Source: Isochrysis galbana
Taxonomy: Eukaryota > Haptophyta > Isochrysidales > Isochrysidaceae
NCBI GenBank assembly: GCA_018136815.1
Contig: CM030939.1
Span: 1-64,000 of the forward strand
Direction: 5' to 3'
DNA: 64,000 nucleotides
A program made the position numbers and the translations under genes. This document shows, piece after piece, positions 42,501-53,015 of this stretch; the first letter of the stretch is position 1, and the number at the start of each line of letters is the position of its first letter. Below the pieces are notes generated by a model. It had not been told where the DNA came from. It ran no database searches and saw nothing but the letters and a program-made list of their open reading frames with translations.

Positions 42501-43613
42501 CCGGCGTGCTGGTGCGAGGGAGTGTGGGAGGGTGCAGGCCAAATGCGCAATGGCGATCACAGTGCTTGTGATTGCGACCATGGCGGTGGACAGGCAAGTT
42601 GTAGGAGGTGTCGTAGATGTTGCACGTTCGGACAGGGGATGTGTTCTTGTGCAGCCCAGTGCACCAAATGCTGCAGCCAAGTGCAGTTGGCTTCCCGGCA
42701 CTCTCGGAGGGCATGCAGGGCGAAAAGGTGTTGTTGGGCCCAAAGCACGAGCTGCTGTAGGTATTACCTCTGTGACGGTTGGCGGTCGGGCGACGTTGCT
42801 GATGCGGCTCTGCAGACGACACGGGGCACAGGTAATTAAATTAAAATATTAATGTTATATCCTAGCCAACCCCACTAGCTAATTGGACACAACTTTTCAG
42901 TCCCGGAATCTCGCCATGCCTGACGAGCCAGGTGTCCGAGTGGTACCGGGGGGAGGGGGCCCCTCCCCTCGATATTTGTCCTCCCCCTAGTGCAAGCACC
43001 GACCCTGCGCACCCCAGCACACCCTCTCCTCGAGGCCACGCTGGGGGAAAACTCCTTTCGGGTAAAACAACGCAGGGGGGGGGGGGCACTCGTGAGTTTA
43101 GGGGCCCAGAGCGTATCACAGAGTGCCGTCATCTGCCAACACAACCCATTGGTCCTTACCGATAGAATCGGCTTTACCGATAACTTTGTCTGCCAGATTC
43201 CTTTTCATCAAGTCATCAGCCTCTTTCATCATGTGCACCACCTTCTGGACTCTTCTCTACATTATCATCTGCAGTCGATGCACATCGAGTTCTTGGGGTT
43301 CCCGAGTCATTTGCACATCGACTTCTAGACCTCGCCTTCATCTTGGGGATCTCAGCTCACTCTAGATCGACTTAGTGCACCTAAGGAATCTCACCTTCAT
43401 CAACACTCACGACGCTTCATCGGCTCATACTAAGGCAATACTCGCCAATTCCCTAAATCCTTGATTCCTTCTTTGTTCCCTCGCACGCCTTCCTGTTTGT
43501 CTCAGAGTATTATCCAAAGAACCGTGGTGGGGTATATGTAAGGGTTTGTGCGTGTATGATTGTTGTAGAATCACCGTGCCCCAGGGGTATCTTGAGATCC
43601 CCAGTGCCCCCAG
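42501..43613. other. No gene recognised
   Basis: Mixed composition with a G run of about 14 at 43075-43088. No motif or repeat partner found in the window. Confidence 0.4.
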
Positions 43614-45176
43614 GTGTCCCAGGTTCTGACCTCTCTCACCCCTGTACCACTGTCTCTCTCACTGTCTGTCATGACCCTACTGCTTTTTGTTGCCGCTCTG
43701 GCTGCTTCCTGGCATCCAGCGCGATATGGAGCTCCCACCCAGGTGTGTGCCACTGCCATGCCTCTGTCCATGCCTGCCTGCCTGTCCCTGCCAGACTCGC
43801 ACTCGCTCGTCGCACTCGACGAGCGTCGAACTGCAGCATGCGCACCTCACCGCAAGCGAGCGTCATCCCATTGCACCAAGGGGGAGACCTTGGGGGCAGT
43901 GGGATGGGCCCTCTTCCTCCCCTGCCCCTTCTGTCTGCCTCAGGGTGAGCCCTCTGCAAAAATCTGCGATGAACTCGTGTCGAAGAACGCCGTCACCGGC
44001 GTCTTTTCACCAAAACGCCCAAGCGCATCGCCTTATCGTCCCACTCTTCCTTTCTTACATCTCCACCCCAAGGCCCTTTGGCATGGAGGAGGTGTTTCCT
44101 CTCCCTCTATCCTTTCCCTTATGTCTCAGGTCTCTAGCTTTGGTGAAAATCTCTCCCCCATCATAAACATGCAAGAGGAATCTCGCGGTTTCCTAAACCT
44201 CTCTCCTACGCGCGTTTGCACGCAATTCTCACTCTCACTTCAGCCACCACCCCTCACTCCCCCCCTTCTGGGATGGGGTGGACTTCTCTTCTCTGATAAA
44301 TGGTTGCAGGCCCTCCTTGACCAGCTGTCATTCTATGGAGCCCTCCATTCTGTCCCATCTGGACCTCTACACTCATCACGTGCCGCTCGTCGCGCCGTCA
44401 CTCGCCGCCGCCGCCACTCACGTGCTATCTACTCCTCCATCTCCTATGTTGGAGTTTTGGGACTTCTCTTCTCTGATACATGGTTGCAGGCCCTTCTTGA
44501 CCAGCTGTCATTCTATGGAGCCCTCCATTCTGTCCCATCTGGACCTCTACACTCATCACGTGCCGCTCGTCGGGCCGCCACTCGCCGCCGCCGCCACTCA
44601 CGTGCTATCTACTCCTCCATCTCCTATGTTGGAAATTTTATGGAGTCCCTCCATCACCTCCTTGGTTGCTGCCACTTGGCTTTCTCGCTCCTGCGACACC
44701 TACCCACTTCTGCTGTTTGTGCCTCTTTTGTTGCCGCCGAAGACTTGCACATTCGGAGCAATGCTTGGCTTGTCGCCTTACTCACAACTTCTACGGTTGT
44801 GCGCCATACAGCCGGTCGCATCCTATCACTCTTCCTCTACGAGGCTTACTACTCACTCAGCTCTTGGGCTACCTCTCTTCTCTCGGCATCTTTCTCTCTC
44901 TACCTCCGTGCCAGAACCCTCTTCACTTGGGCAACCAAGCGCTTGACGTACAATCAATGCTGCGCCACAGACGAGGGGGGCGAAGATGATGCTCCTCTAG
45001 TTCTCCCACTCAAGAAGAAGAAGTCCGGCTACGCGGCTTTTCTAGTCCGTGAACGCCATCGGAACCTTTTGGAATCCAAACGCCTTCACGCTCGCGCCAA
45101 GTCCACCTATCTTGTCAGGTCGCACACTTCAATTCGGTCCTCGGCGCTTCGGCCCTCCTTCATGGTGCTTCTCTAA
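43614..45176 (+). CDS. Gag-like or hypothetical 520-residue ORF upstream of a gypsy integrase
   Basis: An open reading of 520 codons. It contains a 60-residue unit present twice in tandem (next entry), hydrophobic helices, and a basic-acidic switch (DEGGEDDAPLVLPLKKKKSG) near the end. It stops 27 bases before recognisable gypsy pol sequence starts on the same strand, which suggests a retrotransposon-associated protein. I recognise no domain. The start codon is uncertain, and the first 200 residues are low in protein character. Function unknown. Confidence 0.35.
   Translation: MSQVLTSLTPVPLSLSLSVMTLLLFVAALAASWHPARYGAPTQVCATAMPLSMPACLSLPDSHSLVALDERRTAACAPHRKRASSHCTKGETLGAVGWALFLPCPFCLPQGEPSAKICDELVSKNAVTGVFSPKRPSASPYRPTLPFLHLHPKALWHGGGVSSPSILSLMSQVSSFGENLSPIINMQEESRGFLNLSPTRVCTQFSLSLQPPPLTPPLLGWGGLLFSDKWLQALLDQLSFYGALHSVPSGPLHSSRAARRAVTRRRRHSRAIYSSISYVGVLGLLFSDTWLQALLDQLSFYGALHSVPSGPLHSSRAARRAATRRRRHSRAIYSSISYVGNFMESLHHLLGCCHLAFSLLRHLPTSAVCASFVAAEDLHIRSNAWLVALLTTSTVVRHTAGRILSLFLYEAYYSLSSWATSLLSASFSLYLRARTLFTWATKRLTYNQCCATDEGGEDDAPLVLPLKKKKSGYAAFLVRERHRNLLESKRLHARAKSTYLVRSHTSIRSSALRPSFMVLL
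44279..44638 (+). repeat. In-frame tandem duplication of 180 bases
   Basis: Two copies, 44279-44458 and 44459-44638, nearly identical; each begins GGACTTCTCTTCTCTGATA and encodes 60 residues starting GLLFSD. The period is exactly 180 bases, so the frame is kept. Confidence 0.95.
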
Positions 45177-45202
45177 CTTCTATCCCACCTACCCACCTTT
45201 GT

Positions 45203-46070
45203 TTGTGCGCCGGCAACTTCAGAGGCTTCCACTTTGCCCACCTTCTCCGGCGAGAGGTGCCGTTCTCCGTTCCGCCGAATCCGATTTCCGATCCCGAACC
45301 CAATACGCCTGTTCCTCACGTCCGCGCTGTTACCCCCTCGTATCTCGATGTGGGCGTGCCTCATGCCGACGAATTACGTCAAGCGCTCTCTACCGACGAT
45401 TTCGCCAGCTCGATCCTTTCTGAAGTCGAGTCGATCCTTCCGAAAGCTTCCTCTTCGATTGACTCTAGCTCGTCGTCGAAGAAAAGTTCCCGATTCCTCC
45501 TTCGCGATGGCCTACTCTACTACCGCTCCTCAGAAGCGGAAGAGGAAGAGGCTCCTCTTCGTTTATACATTCCGGAGTCCCTTCGTGACACGTACCTCCG
45601 CGCCTACCATGACCACCTTGGTCACCCAGGTGCGACAAGGATGTCTACCCTACTTCGTACTCGAGTGTACTGGCCTGGCATGTCCGCCTCTGTATCGGAA
45701 TACGTTCGAGAGTGCCACGAATGCACTCTTGGCAAACCGTTACCGCGACCGCTCGCCCATCCATCCGGTCTTTCCATCGGATCTTATCCTTTCGACGTCG
45801 TCTATTGCGATATTCTTTCGATGGCGCCCACTCACGATTTCGTATCCGGCCGCTCCGGTTTTGACAAGCTGATTGTTTTCGTCGATTCTCTCTCTCGTTG
45901 GATTGAAGCTGAGCCTTGCAACGGTAACCCCTCGTCCGCGAAATGTCTAGACGTCTTCATGCGTCTCATCGTATCTCGTTATGGAGTCCCTCGCCAACTT
46001 CGAACCGACGCCGGCTCGAATCTTTGCTCTCGATTAGTGGACCTAATTCTCAAAGCGCCCGCGCGCGGTT
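45203..46070 (+). pseudogene. Gypsy integrase fragment
   Basis: The reading contains LLYYRSS, then RAYHDHLGHPGATRM with RECHECTLGK, a complete HHCC zinc finger; RTRVYWPGM; the first core aspartate in VVYCDILSMAPTHDF; and the second in LRTDAGSNL. It is about 290 residues without interruption and closely related to the integrase of the chromovirus at 16670-26134. The third catalytic residue is absent because the sequence departs from the family at about 46055. Reverse transcriptase and RNase H are not next to it. Confidence 0.88.
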
Positions 46071-46466
46071 CGTTTCCTCCGGCCGTCGTTGTTCCCCCCT
46101 CGCTTCGATTCCTCTCGCGGTTCCTTCGATGATTGCCTCCATCTCGTCCGTTCTTCTTCGCGATCCTCGCGGAGGGGGCACCGACGTTTAATGTTAGTTT
46201 CGTCGCGGTTTCGATGAAAGAAAGGAAGAACGAATGGCACGCGCCTCGCGTCTCGCGTCTTGTTTCGTCGCCCCTTGCTCGTTGCTTGTCTAGAAGGTCT
46301 CTCCGCACATCGCCTTCTTCCCCCGGCGCGATTTTGGATCTCTCCTCGACCCTCCGCGTTGGCTTCAGCGGACGAGTTTCACTTTAACGATAGTTCGAAC
46401 CCTTCGGTGGCGTAGTTATGCGCTCTCTTTCCGTATTTCTTCGCGCATGACGAGCGATCGCGACTT
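46071..46466. other. No gene recognised
   Basis: Between the integrase fragment and the repeat at 46467. No similarity to other parts of the window noticed. Confidence 0.35.
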
Positions 46467-46492
46467 CAGCCTTCGCCGCGCGGGGAGGGGTT
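46467..46492 (+). repeat. Dispersed repeat, copy D start, cut by the gap
   Basis: CAGCCTTCGCCGCGCGG followed by GGAGGGGTT, the first 26 bases of copies A and B, runs directly into the N gap. The assembler probably stopped at this repeat. Confidence 0.8.
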
Positions 46493-46592
46493 NNNNNNNN
46501 NNNNNNNNNNNNNNNNNNNNNNNNNNNNNNNNNNNNNNNNNNNNNNNNNNNNNNNNNNNNNNNNNNNNNNNNNNNNNNNNNNNNNNNNNNNN
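46493..46592. other. Assembly gap (100 N)
   Basis: An unsized join between a repeat (left) and telomeric repeats (right). Confidence 1.
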
Positions 46593-47388
46593 AACCCTAA
46601 CCCTAACCCTAACCCTAACCCTAACCCTAACCCTAACCCTAACCCTAACCCTAACCCTAACCTAACCCTAACCCTAACCCTAACCCTAACCCTAACCCTA
46701 ACCCTAACCCTAACCCTAACCCTAACCCTAACCCTAACCCTAACCCTAACCCTAACCCTAACCCTAACCCTAACCCTAACCCTAACCCTAACCCTAACCC
46801 TAACCCTAACCCTAACCCTAACCCTAACCCTAACCCTAACCCTAACCCTAACCCTAACCCTAACCCTAACCCTAACCCTAACCCTAACCCTAACCCTAAC
46901 CCTAACCCTAACCCTAACCCTAACCCTAACCCTAACCCTAACCCTAACCCTAACCCTAACCCTAACCCTAACCCTAACCCTAACCCTAACCCTAACCCTA
47001 ACCCTAACCCTAACCCTAACCCTAACCCTAACCCTAACCCTAACCCTAACCCTAACCCCCTAACCCTAACCCTAACCCTAACCCTAACCCTAACCCTAAC
47101 CCTAACCCTAACCCTAACCCTAACCCTAACCCTAACCCTAACCCTAACCCTAACCCTAACCCTAACCCTAACCCTAACCCTAACCCTAACCCTAACCCTA
47201 ACCCTAACCCTAACCCTAACCCTAACCCTAACCCTAACCCTAACCACCCTAACCCTAACCCTAACCCTAACCCTAACCCTAACCCTAACCCTAACCCTAA
47301 CCCTAACCCTAACCCTAACCCTAACCCTAACCCTAACCCTAACCCTAACCCTAACCCTAACCCTAACCCTAACCCTAACCCTAACCCA
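46593..47388. repeat. Telomere array (CCCTAA)n
   Basis: About 130 near-perfect CCCTAA units, with rare variants at about 46660 (CCTAA), 47055 (extra C) and 47246 (CCACCCTAA). The C-rich strand read left to right places the chromosome terminus at the left end, next to the gap. The telomere type is TTAGGG. Confidence 0.98.
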
Positions 47389-47850
47389 TAACCCTATAAC
47401 CATAACCCTATAACCATAACCCTATAACCATAACCCTATAACCATAACCCTAACCCTAACCCTATTACCATAACCCTAACCCTATAACCATAACCCTTAC
47501 CATAACCCTAACCATAACCCTTACCATAACCCTAACCATAACCATAACCCTAACCATAACCCTAACCACAACCCTAACCATAACCCTAACCATAAGCCTA
47601 ACCATAACCATAACCCTAACCATAACCATAACCATAACCATAACCATAACCATAACCATAACCATAACCATAACCATAACCATAACCATAACCATAACCA
47701 TAACCATAACCATTACCATTACCATAACCATATTATGGTTATAACCATAACCATAACCATAACCCTAACCCTAGCCATAACCCTAGCCATAACCCTAGCC
47801 ATAACCATAACCCTAGTTGCCACAACCCTAGCCATAACCCTCAGTGATGG
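47389..47850. repeat. Degenerate telomeric repeats (CCATAA and variants)
   Basis: A gradual decay from CCCTAA to CCATAA, CCCTATAA and CCCTAGCCATAA units, as expected for the centromere-proximal edge of a telomere. It ends near the CCCTCAGTGATG junction. Confidence 0.93.
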
Positions 47851-48007
47851 TGCATCAGTCCTGATATCAGTTTTTTACATCTGTATCAGCTCACCTCGAG
47901 CTGATAACTGATACCAGTTATCGGTTGTCTGCAGCTTGGAGCGGGGAGAAAACAAAACACCCAGTCCCTCTACATCCAAAAAAAAGCGCCAAAAAATTAC
48001 TTGTCTC
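47851..48007. other. Subtelomeric spacer
   Basis: Contains several GATATCAG/CTGATATC-like palindromic motifs (47880-47950) and a run of A just left of the tRNA-like unit. No gene. Confidence 0.5.
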
Positions 48008-48097
48008 AGAGGTCGGATGGCGGATGGGAGTCGAACCGGTTTCTTGCGCTAGGCATAGCCCACGCACTGTCAACTGAGCCACTTGTCGCTCATGCAT
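48008..48097 (-). repeat. tRNA-derived SINE or tRNA pseudogene
   Basis: On the minus strand there is an A-box-like TGGCTCAGTTGAC (48069-48081) and a perfect B-box GGTTCGACTCC (48027-48037) at tRNA spacing, followed downstream by two T runs (47960-48000) that could stop RNA polymerase III. I could not form a normal acceptor stem or T stem, so this is not an intact tRNA. Confidence 0.5.
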
Positions 48098-48204
48098 TCC
48101 TTCATAGAGGACGCTTTGTCGTATTTATATCTGCAGCAAAGACACAAGCCACTGATATCAGCTGATATTCTGCTCGCTCAGGACAAAATTCGCTTCTCCC
48201 CCTT

Positions 48205-48430
48205 GTGATGAGGAAGAGGAACCGGACGACAACCCCTTCTTCATTCAGCTAGCACGCACAGCTAGCTGAAGACAAGAAGGACATCAAGAGTGAAGATGTA
48301 GTAGCAACCTACATGAAGTACCTTCTTTCCAAGCTTGAAGGCTTGGATGCCACCCCAGATGGGATGGATAAAGGTTGTAAAGGTCCTTGGATTTTCTATG
48401 TCGATGAGGACGCGCACGACCCATTCTAAA
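48205..48430 (+). pseudogene. LINE ORF1-like fragment, later part
   Basis: The fragment reads EEEEPDDNPFFIQLA, then in another frame MKYLLSKLEGLDATP and GPWIFYVDEDAHD. The same blocks occur in the same order on the minus strand at 53650-53900. One-base shifts and an in-frame stop show decay. The flanks differ, so it is a dispersed element. Confidence 0.7.
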
Positions 48431-49245
48431 CCGCCTAGGCGACAAACTTCAAGCTGCCCTTTCGAGCGTCTCGCAGACGACACACAAATTCAATTTGAAA
48501 TTCTAGCCGGCTCCTTCGAGTCGCTGGAAAGGGCGATGCACATATTACTACGCAACGGCCACCGGGGCTAGAGTTAATTAAGGAAAGAGTGTACTGATAC
48601 GGATGGGATCGCTCTTAGGGGGGCAACAAAAACCATGGAAGCGGGTGCCCCTGCTTGGCTGGGGCGGTGTGATGTGTGTGTGCTGGGGATGCTGGATGCT
48701 GGTGTGTAACAAAGCAAATGTAAGCATTTCCCTCCCGCCCCCAACCACCTCACCCGCTACACGCCCCGAGCAACAAACATATTAAGAAAATGATAAGCCC
48801 CCTCTACGCGGTGGATAAAGACTTCAACCTAGAAATATCGGAAGACCTCCGGCAGGCGGCGGGAGGTCTGGATATGCGCAACATCGCCTAAAGTAGTTTA
48901 ACCTCTCTTAATAGAGACCCCAACGGACGGCAAGAGTGACGCTAGGAGATATAAGAGAAGGAAATTCAAGCCGAGCCGGAGCAAAGGAGAAGCCATAGTC
49001 TCCCGCCCCCTTCTCTCCAACCCCTGGCCGAAGCAGCGCGCGCGGTCTCCCCGGAACCAGCTTCTCCGCTAAAGAGGGAACTGGGGAAGGGGAAGGGGGT
49101 TGTTAGGGGTTAAGGGTGGGCGGTAGGGAGGTCCACAAGCACACTGCCTCATGTCGCACACGTAGCGGAGATTTTTAAGAAGATTTTTTTTTTCATGACC
49201 TGCGTGAAGGGAGAAGAGGGGTGAGAAAGATAGAGGGCATCTCCG
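48431..49245. other. No gene supported; dispersed motif at 49118-49195
   Basis: Only short frames. The motif AGGGAGGTCCACAAGCACAC, with GTAGCGGAGATTTT and a T run, matches 39795-39875 and more weakly 54790-54890. Confidence 0.45.
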
Positions 49246-49828
49246 TCACCTATGCCCAGGCACACCTCCACTATGCCCTTTGCCGCAGCGATTCATTTGC
49301 TTGGCGTGGTGTCCGACGCGCTGGGGTAGTGGACCACGAGGAAAGCTGTGTGGATGGGCTTGGGTGTGGAGGATGGAGGATGGAGTGGTGGGAGTGGTGC
49401 CCCTGAGCTCGCTCTCAAGGTGCAACACCACGTTGTGCCCCTCGCCGTCTGCGCGGCGACGCACGACCGTCGGGGATTTGTCGGCGATGCGGAAGGCCCG
49501 TACAGGTTGTCGACGTGCAGACCTGTCCAGCTGTCCAGCGACACCTCTTCGCGCCGGGCACGGGCCGGGACTCGCCGCGCAACGGGGTGAAGCCGGCTGC
49601 GCTGTGCTCCGCATTGGGGGGCACAGGCGTGAGGAGGAGGCGGAGCACGCCCGGCGACATGGACGCGGCAGCCATGCCGGCGCGGCGGCGGGGCGCGGGG
49701 GGGGGGGGGGGAACCGCCGGAGGCGAGGGCGCAAGAATCATAAAAGTAGTTTTATGATTTTCTAAGTAGTATCGTTTTTCTGGTTTCGCATCGCTGTGGG
49801 GGCTACCGTGGGGGGGTCTAGGGTCCAA
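49246..49828 (-). CDS. Possible uncharacterised gene
   Basis: The minus strand has two overlapping open frames. One carries the phrase FRIADKSPTVVRRRADGEG followed by NVVLHLESELRG, which looks protein-like. The other has SLDSWTGLHVDNLYGP just upstream. Joining them needs one frame change near 49515, perhaps an intron or an indel. A run of C (49687-49703) precedes. I do not recognise a family and the start is unclear. It lies about 360 bases downstream of AP-2 sigma on the same strand. Confidence 0.3.
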
Positions 49829-50193
49829 AGGGCACTGGATATGTGCTAGTTACACTTATCCGGTCACCATATCCAAAAATCACGTAATGAATCCTCAATC
49901 TTGACTTGGTCAATTTTCACCCTTAGAAGTTAGAAGTTAAAACAGCTGTTTGACCGCCCTATATCCTGTATTCCTTTTTATTGCCGCCGTGCCAAAGTTG
50001 CGTGCGTGGTAGGACTATCACAAAGTTTTAAAGCAGACTCTAAAGAGACTCATCGTTCTTACACAACGGAGGTGAAATACGGAGAGAAGACGGAAAATCG
50101 ACATAGCGACCCATGATGATTGTTATGGTTATGGTTATGGACAGTCCTGGTGTGTTGGAACTCACGGCAAGCCAAGCAGCAACAAAGGTGCGC
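49829..50193. other. Intergenic
   Basis: AT-richer. It includes the probable 3' region of the minus-strand AP-2 sigma gene. No feature recognised. Confidence 0.5.
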
Positions 50194-50850
50194 TCACTCC
50201 AGCTTGTCAAGATCTTGCACGCGATTCAATATAGTCTGTTTGGAGGTCTCTTGCACCTCACCCGCCAAAAAGAACTCGTCCAAAATCATGTATACCTACG
50301 CATGGTGGATGGGTTTGTGGAGATTTGCCGCTGTTCACCCAGCAGACACACCGACATCTGAAAGGCTTCAGACACGCCATAGCTCGCCTTCTCACCTTGT
50401 TGAAGTTGAATACCAGATCAAGTTCGCACACATTGCCAAAGAATTGATCGAGCAATTCGACAAAGAGATGTATCGATTCAAAGTAAACAAGTTCATTGTC
50501 GCTGACGTCCTAAAGAGGCAGATGCCATGTGTGCAAGCAGGCGGAGCATACCAATAAGAAAGGCGACACAAACGGGGAGAAGGCGAAGAGGGAGGCGGTA
50601 GCCAATACAAAGCGGCAGGCACGGCGCGCACCACACAGAGAGTGAAGAAGAGCCCCGCGTATCGCCTGTAGATGAGCTTGTACTGCTTGAACTGCGGACA
50701 CCCAGCAAGCGCTCCATCAGCCTACCCAAGACGCCCGTTTCCTCCCCCCCTCTCGCCCCCCTCGCCCCCTCGCCCGCTGCCCTCCTTCCTCCCACCCACC
50801 TCCCTCCCTCGCTGTCGCTCTTTCGCTCTCCCTCCCTCCCTCCCTCCATC

Positions 50851-50881
<31 letters not shown>

Positions 50882-51037
50882 CACCTCGACAAAGTTGGTG
50901 AACTTTGGGTCGCGCGTCGTAACGATGCGGTGGATCTCGCCCTCGATCTTAGCTTTCTCCTCGTCCGTGTACGAGCGGTAGTACTTGGAGAGCCGCGTCT
51001 TGCCCTGCCGGTTCTGCAGCACAATGAACTGGATCAT
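50194..51037 (-). CDS. AP2S1: AP-2 adaptor complex sigma subunit, four exons
   Basis: Exons at 51037-50885, 50691-50632, 50509-50396 and 50295-50194 join in frame through three GT-AG introns (193, 122 and 100 bases). They give exactly 142 residues, the usual length of sigma-2. Family blocks are [56 protein letters not shown], then [14 protein letters not shown] and QETSKQTIL. As the small chain of the clathrin adaptor it helps bind acidic dileucine sorting signals at the plasma membrane. Sigma-1 of AP-1 is the close alternative; the NFVE start of the second block and FFLAGEV fit either, so the AP-2 assignment is likely rather than certain. The first intron contains a long CT microsatellite (about 50830-50882). 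The gene starts about 950 bases from the divergent dehydrogenase. Confidence 0.92.
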
Positions 51038-51986
51038 GGAGGCCCCGGCACGCCCCTCGCGGCGGCGCTCGCTCGGCCCCAAACGCCTTTTCTTTCTCTT
51101 TGCACCCGTTTCTTTTCTCTCTCCGAGAGGGCAGCGCGACGCCGCCGCGGCGGCGGGCGGGCGCACGCACGCAAGGGAAAGGAGAAGAGAGGGCGTCTCC
51201 ATGAGTTTTGTAGTAGACTGCTAGCTGTACTTACGAAATCCTCGAGGGAAGCGTACGGGCACCCGGGCGGTGTTTGGACTGGCCGTGTGTAAGGAAATAA
51301 CTTAATAACCTGACTCTTTCCATCATCTCCCCGCCCCTCTCAGCACTCGGTCGTCACTCGACCAAAGCGCACCAAGAGAGGAGAGATGGAGAGATGGAGA
51401 TGGAGATGGATGGAGACGGCAGACCGGCGTAGACTATACGCTAGATAGAAGGAACTATGAACTATGTAATCGTAACAATGAGCAGTAGTGCCGTCGCTGC
51501 CGCTAGCCTTCCACCATCAACAAGCCACACAAGCCACGACACACGACACACAGCACTGCACTGCACTTAGACCCAAGGTACAAATAAACCTAAATACCTG
51601 AGTCTAGACTTCCCCCCTCGCAGGCCGACTCGAAGAACAAAACCGGGAGATCGTCGACGCTGTCAAGGGCTTTTGAAGAGAGACGGGGGTTGTGTGGGAG
51701 GCGCCGCGTGGCGGCGGCGTCGAGCGGCGGACGGACGGCTCGGCCGCGCCTCGCTCTCTCCAGAGGGACCAAGGCCCTGCCGGCCCCGCGCCTCCCGCAC
51801 CCTCTCCGTCCTTTCTCTCCCACCACCCATTCCCTTCCCCCCACCCGCCCAGGACTCCCCGTAAGAGGTGCTCCACCTTCCTCCCACCCTCACCCTCCCC
51901 CACTCCCTTCGCTCTCTCCCTCTCCCTCTTGCCCTGTCCCCCTTGGCTCTTGCTCTCTCCCCTTTCCCTGTGCCTGACGTCGAGGG
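51038..51986. other. Divergent intergenic region
   Basis: It separates AP-2 sigma (minus) and the dehydrogenase (plus), so it should hold both promoters. CT-rich tracts near 51840-51960 precede the dehydrogenase ATG. No specific site recognised. Confidence 0.5.
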
Positions 51987-53015
51987 ATGGTGCTGGCGCT
52001 GCTCCACTCGCTCGCGCTTGGCTTGGCGCCACGCTCGGTGCTGCTTGCCGATGGCGGCTCAGCCTCGCTCAAGGCAGCGCTGAGTGGCGCCGGCTTCGAG
52101 CTGAGCGAGGCTCGTCCCTCAGCAGCACAGCTCGCGGCAGGCTGCCTTGCGGAGCACGAGGTGGTGATCGTTCGATCGGCGACGCGTCTTGACGCTGCTG
52201 CCATCGCCCAGGGCGCTGCGGGCCGGCTGCGCGTCATCGGGCGCGCAGGCGTTGGTGTCGACAACATTGACCTTGAGGCAGCTCAGCGCCACGGCTGCTG
52301 GGTTCTCAACAGCGCGGGCGCCTCGAGCCGTGCGGTAGTGGAGCTCACACTTGCGCATCTTCTCGGTACGGCGCGCGGAGTCGCCCAGGCCGACCGACAG
52401 CTGCGGGCAGGAATATGGGCCAAGGGGCAGCTTGGTGGTCACGAGCTGTGTGGTAAGCGTCTCGGGCTCGTTGGCTTTGGCAAGATTGCGCGCGGCGTCG
52501 CCGTTGCCGCGCGCGCGCTGGGCATGGAGGTGCACGCCACGTCGCCGTCAGCGACGGAGACGGAGGCTGAGGCATTTGGCGTCACTCTCCAGCCAGGGCT
52601 CGACGAACTTTTCTCTACATGCACACACGTCTCCCTACACTGCAACCTCAACGCGCATACTGCAAAAGCGGTGTGTGCACGCAGGATCAGCCTTATGCCC
52701 TCGGTTGCGCCAGATGGGACCGTGTGTGGTGCGCATCTCATAAATTTGGCGCGGGGCGGTATCGTCGATGAGATCGCAGCCGCCGCCGCACTCCGTGATG
52801 GCACGCTAAGCACGTATGCAGCCGATGTCTTTGAGACAGAACCTCTTGCACATGACAGCCCGCTGCTCTCCTGTGAAGGCTTCGTGGGCACACCTCACGT
52901 TGGCGGTGAGACAAGTGAAGCACAGGCCAGGATCGGCTCGCAGCTAGCTCAAGCGGTGATCGCTGTGTTTGAGGGAAGGAAGCCCGACGAGGGCATCGTC
53001 TGCGTCCCTAGCTGA
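51987..53015 (+). CDS. D-2-hydroxyacid dehydrogenase, phosphoglycerate dehydrogenase type
   Basis: Single exon, 342 residues. It has the D-isomer-specific layout. VIGRAGVGVDNIDLEAA lies in the substrate domain. LGLVGFGKIARGVA is the NAD-binding glycine loop. INLARGGIVDE carries the catalytic arginine, DVFETEP the glutamate, and GTPHVGGETSEAQ the histidine. All three catalytic residues are present. The match is closest to 3-phosphoglycerate dehydrogenase, which starts serine synthesis, but the regulatory ACT domain of long forms is missing; the length fits the short type. The N-terminus is hydrophobic (MVLALLHSLALGLAP) and may be a targeting peptide. The start is the first ATG after a CT-rich leader. 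Confidence 0.9.
   Translation: MVLALLHSLALGLAPRSVLLADGGSASLKAALSGAGFELSEARPSAAQLAAGCLAEHEVVIVRSATRLDAAAIAQGAAGRLRVIGRAGVGVDNIDLEAAQRHGCWVLNSAGASSRAVVELTLAHLLGTARGVAQADRQLRAGIWAKGQLGGHELCGKRLGLVGFGKIARGVAVAARALGMEVHATSPSATETEAEAFGVTLQPGLDELFSTCTHVSLHCNLNAHTAKAVCARRISLMPSVAPDGTVCGAHLINLARGGIVDEIAAAAALRDGTLSTYAADVFETEPLAHDSPLLSCEGFVGTPHVGGETSEAQARIGSQLAQAVIAVFEGRKPDEGIVCVPS

Noticed and set aside
44279-44638. Centromeric or satellite 180-base repeat
   Set aside because: Only two copies, inside an open frame.
46657-47403. Long Val-Arg/Gly-Leu open frame
   Set aside because: It is a by-product of a hexanucleotide telomere repeat, which has no stop codons in these frames.
46593-47850. Interstitial telomere from an ancient fusion
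   Set aside because: The array is long and nearly perfect at the gap side and decays only rightwards. A true terminus joined by scaffolding explains it better, though spanning reads could reverse this.
48008-48097. Functional tRNA gene
   Set aside because: Acceptor and T stems do not pair, and no convincing anticodon stem forms.
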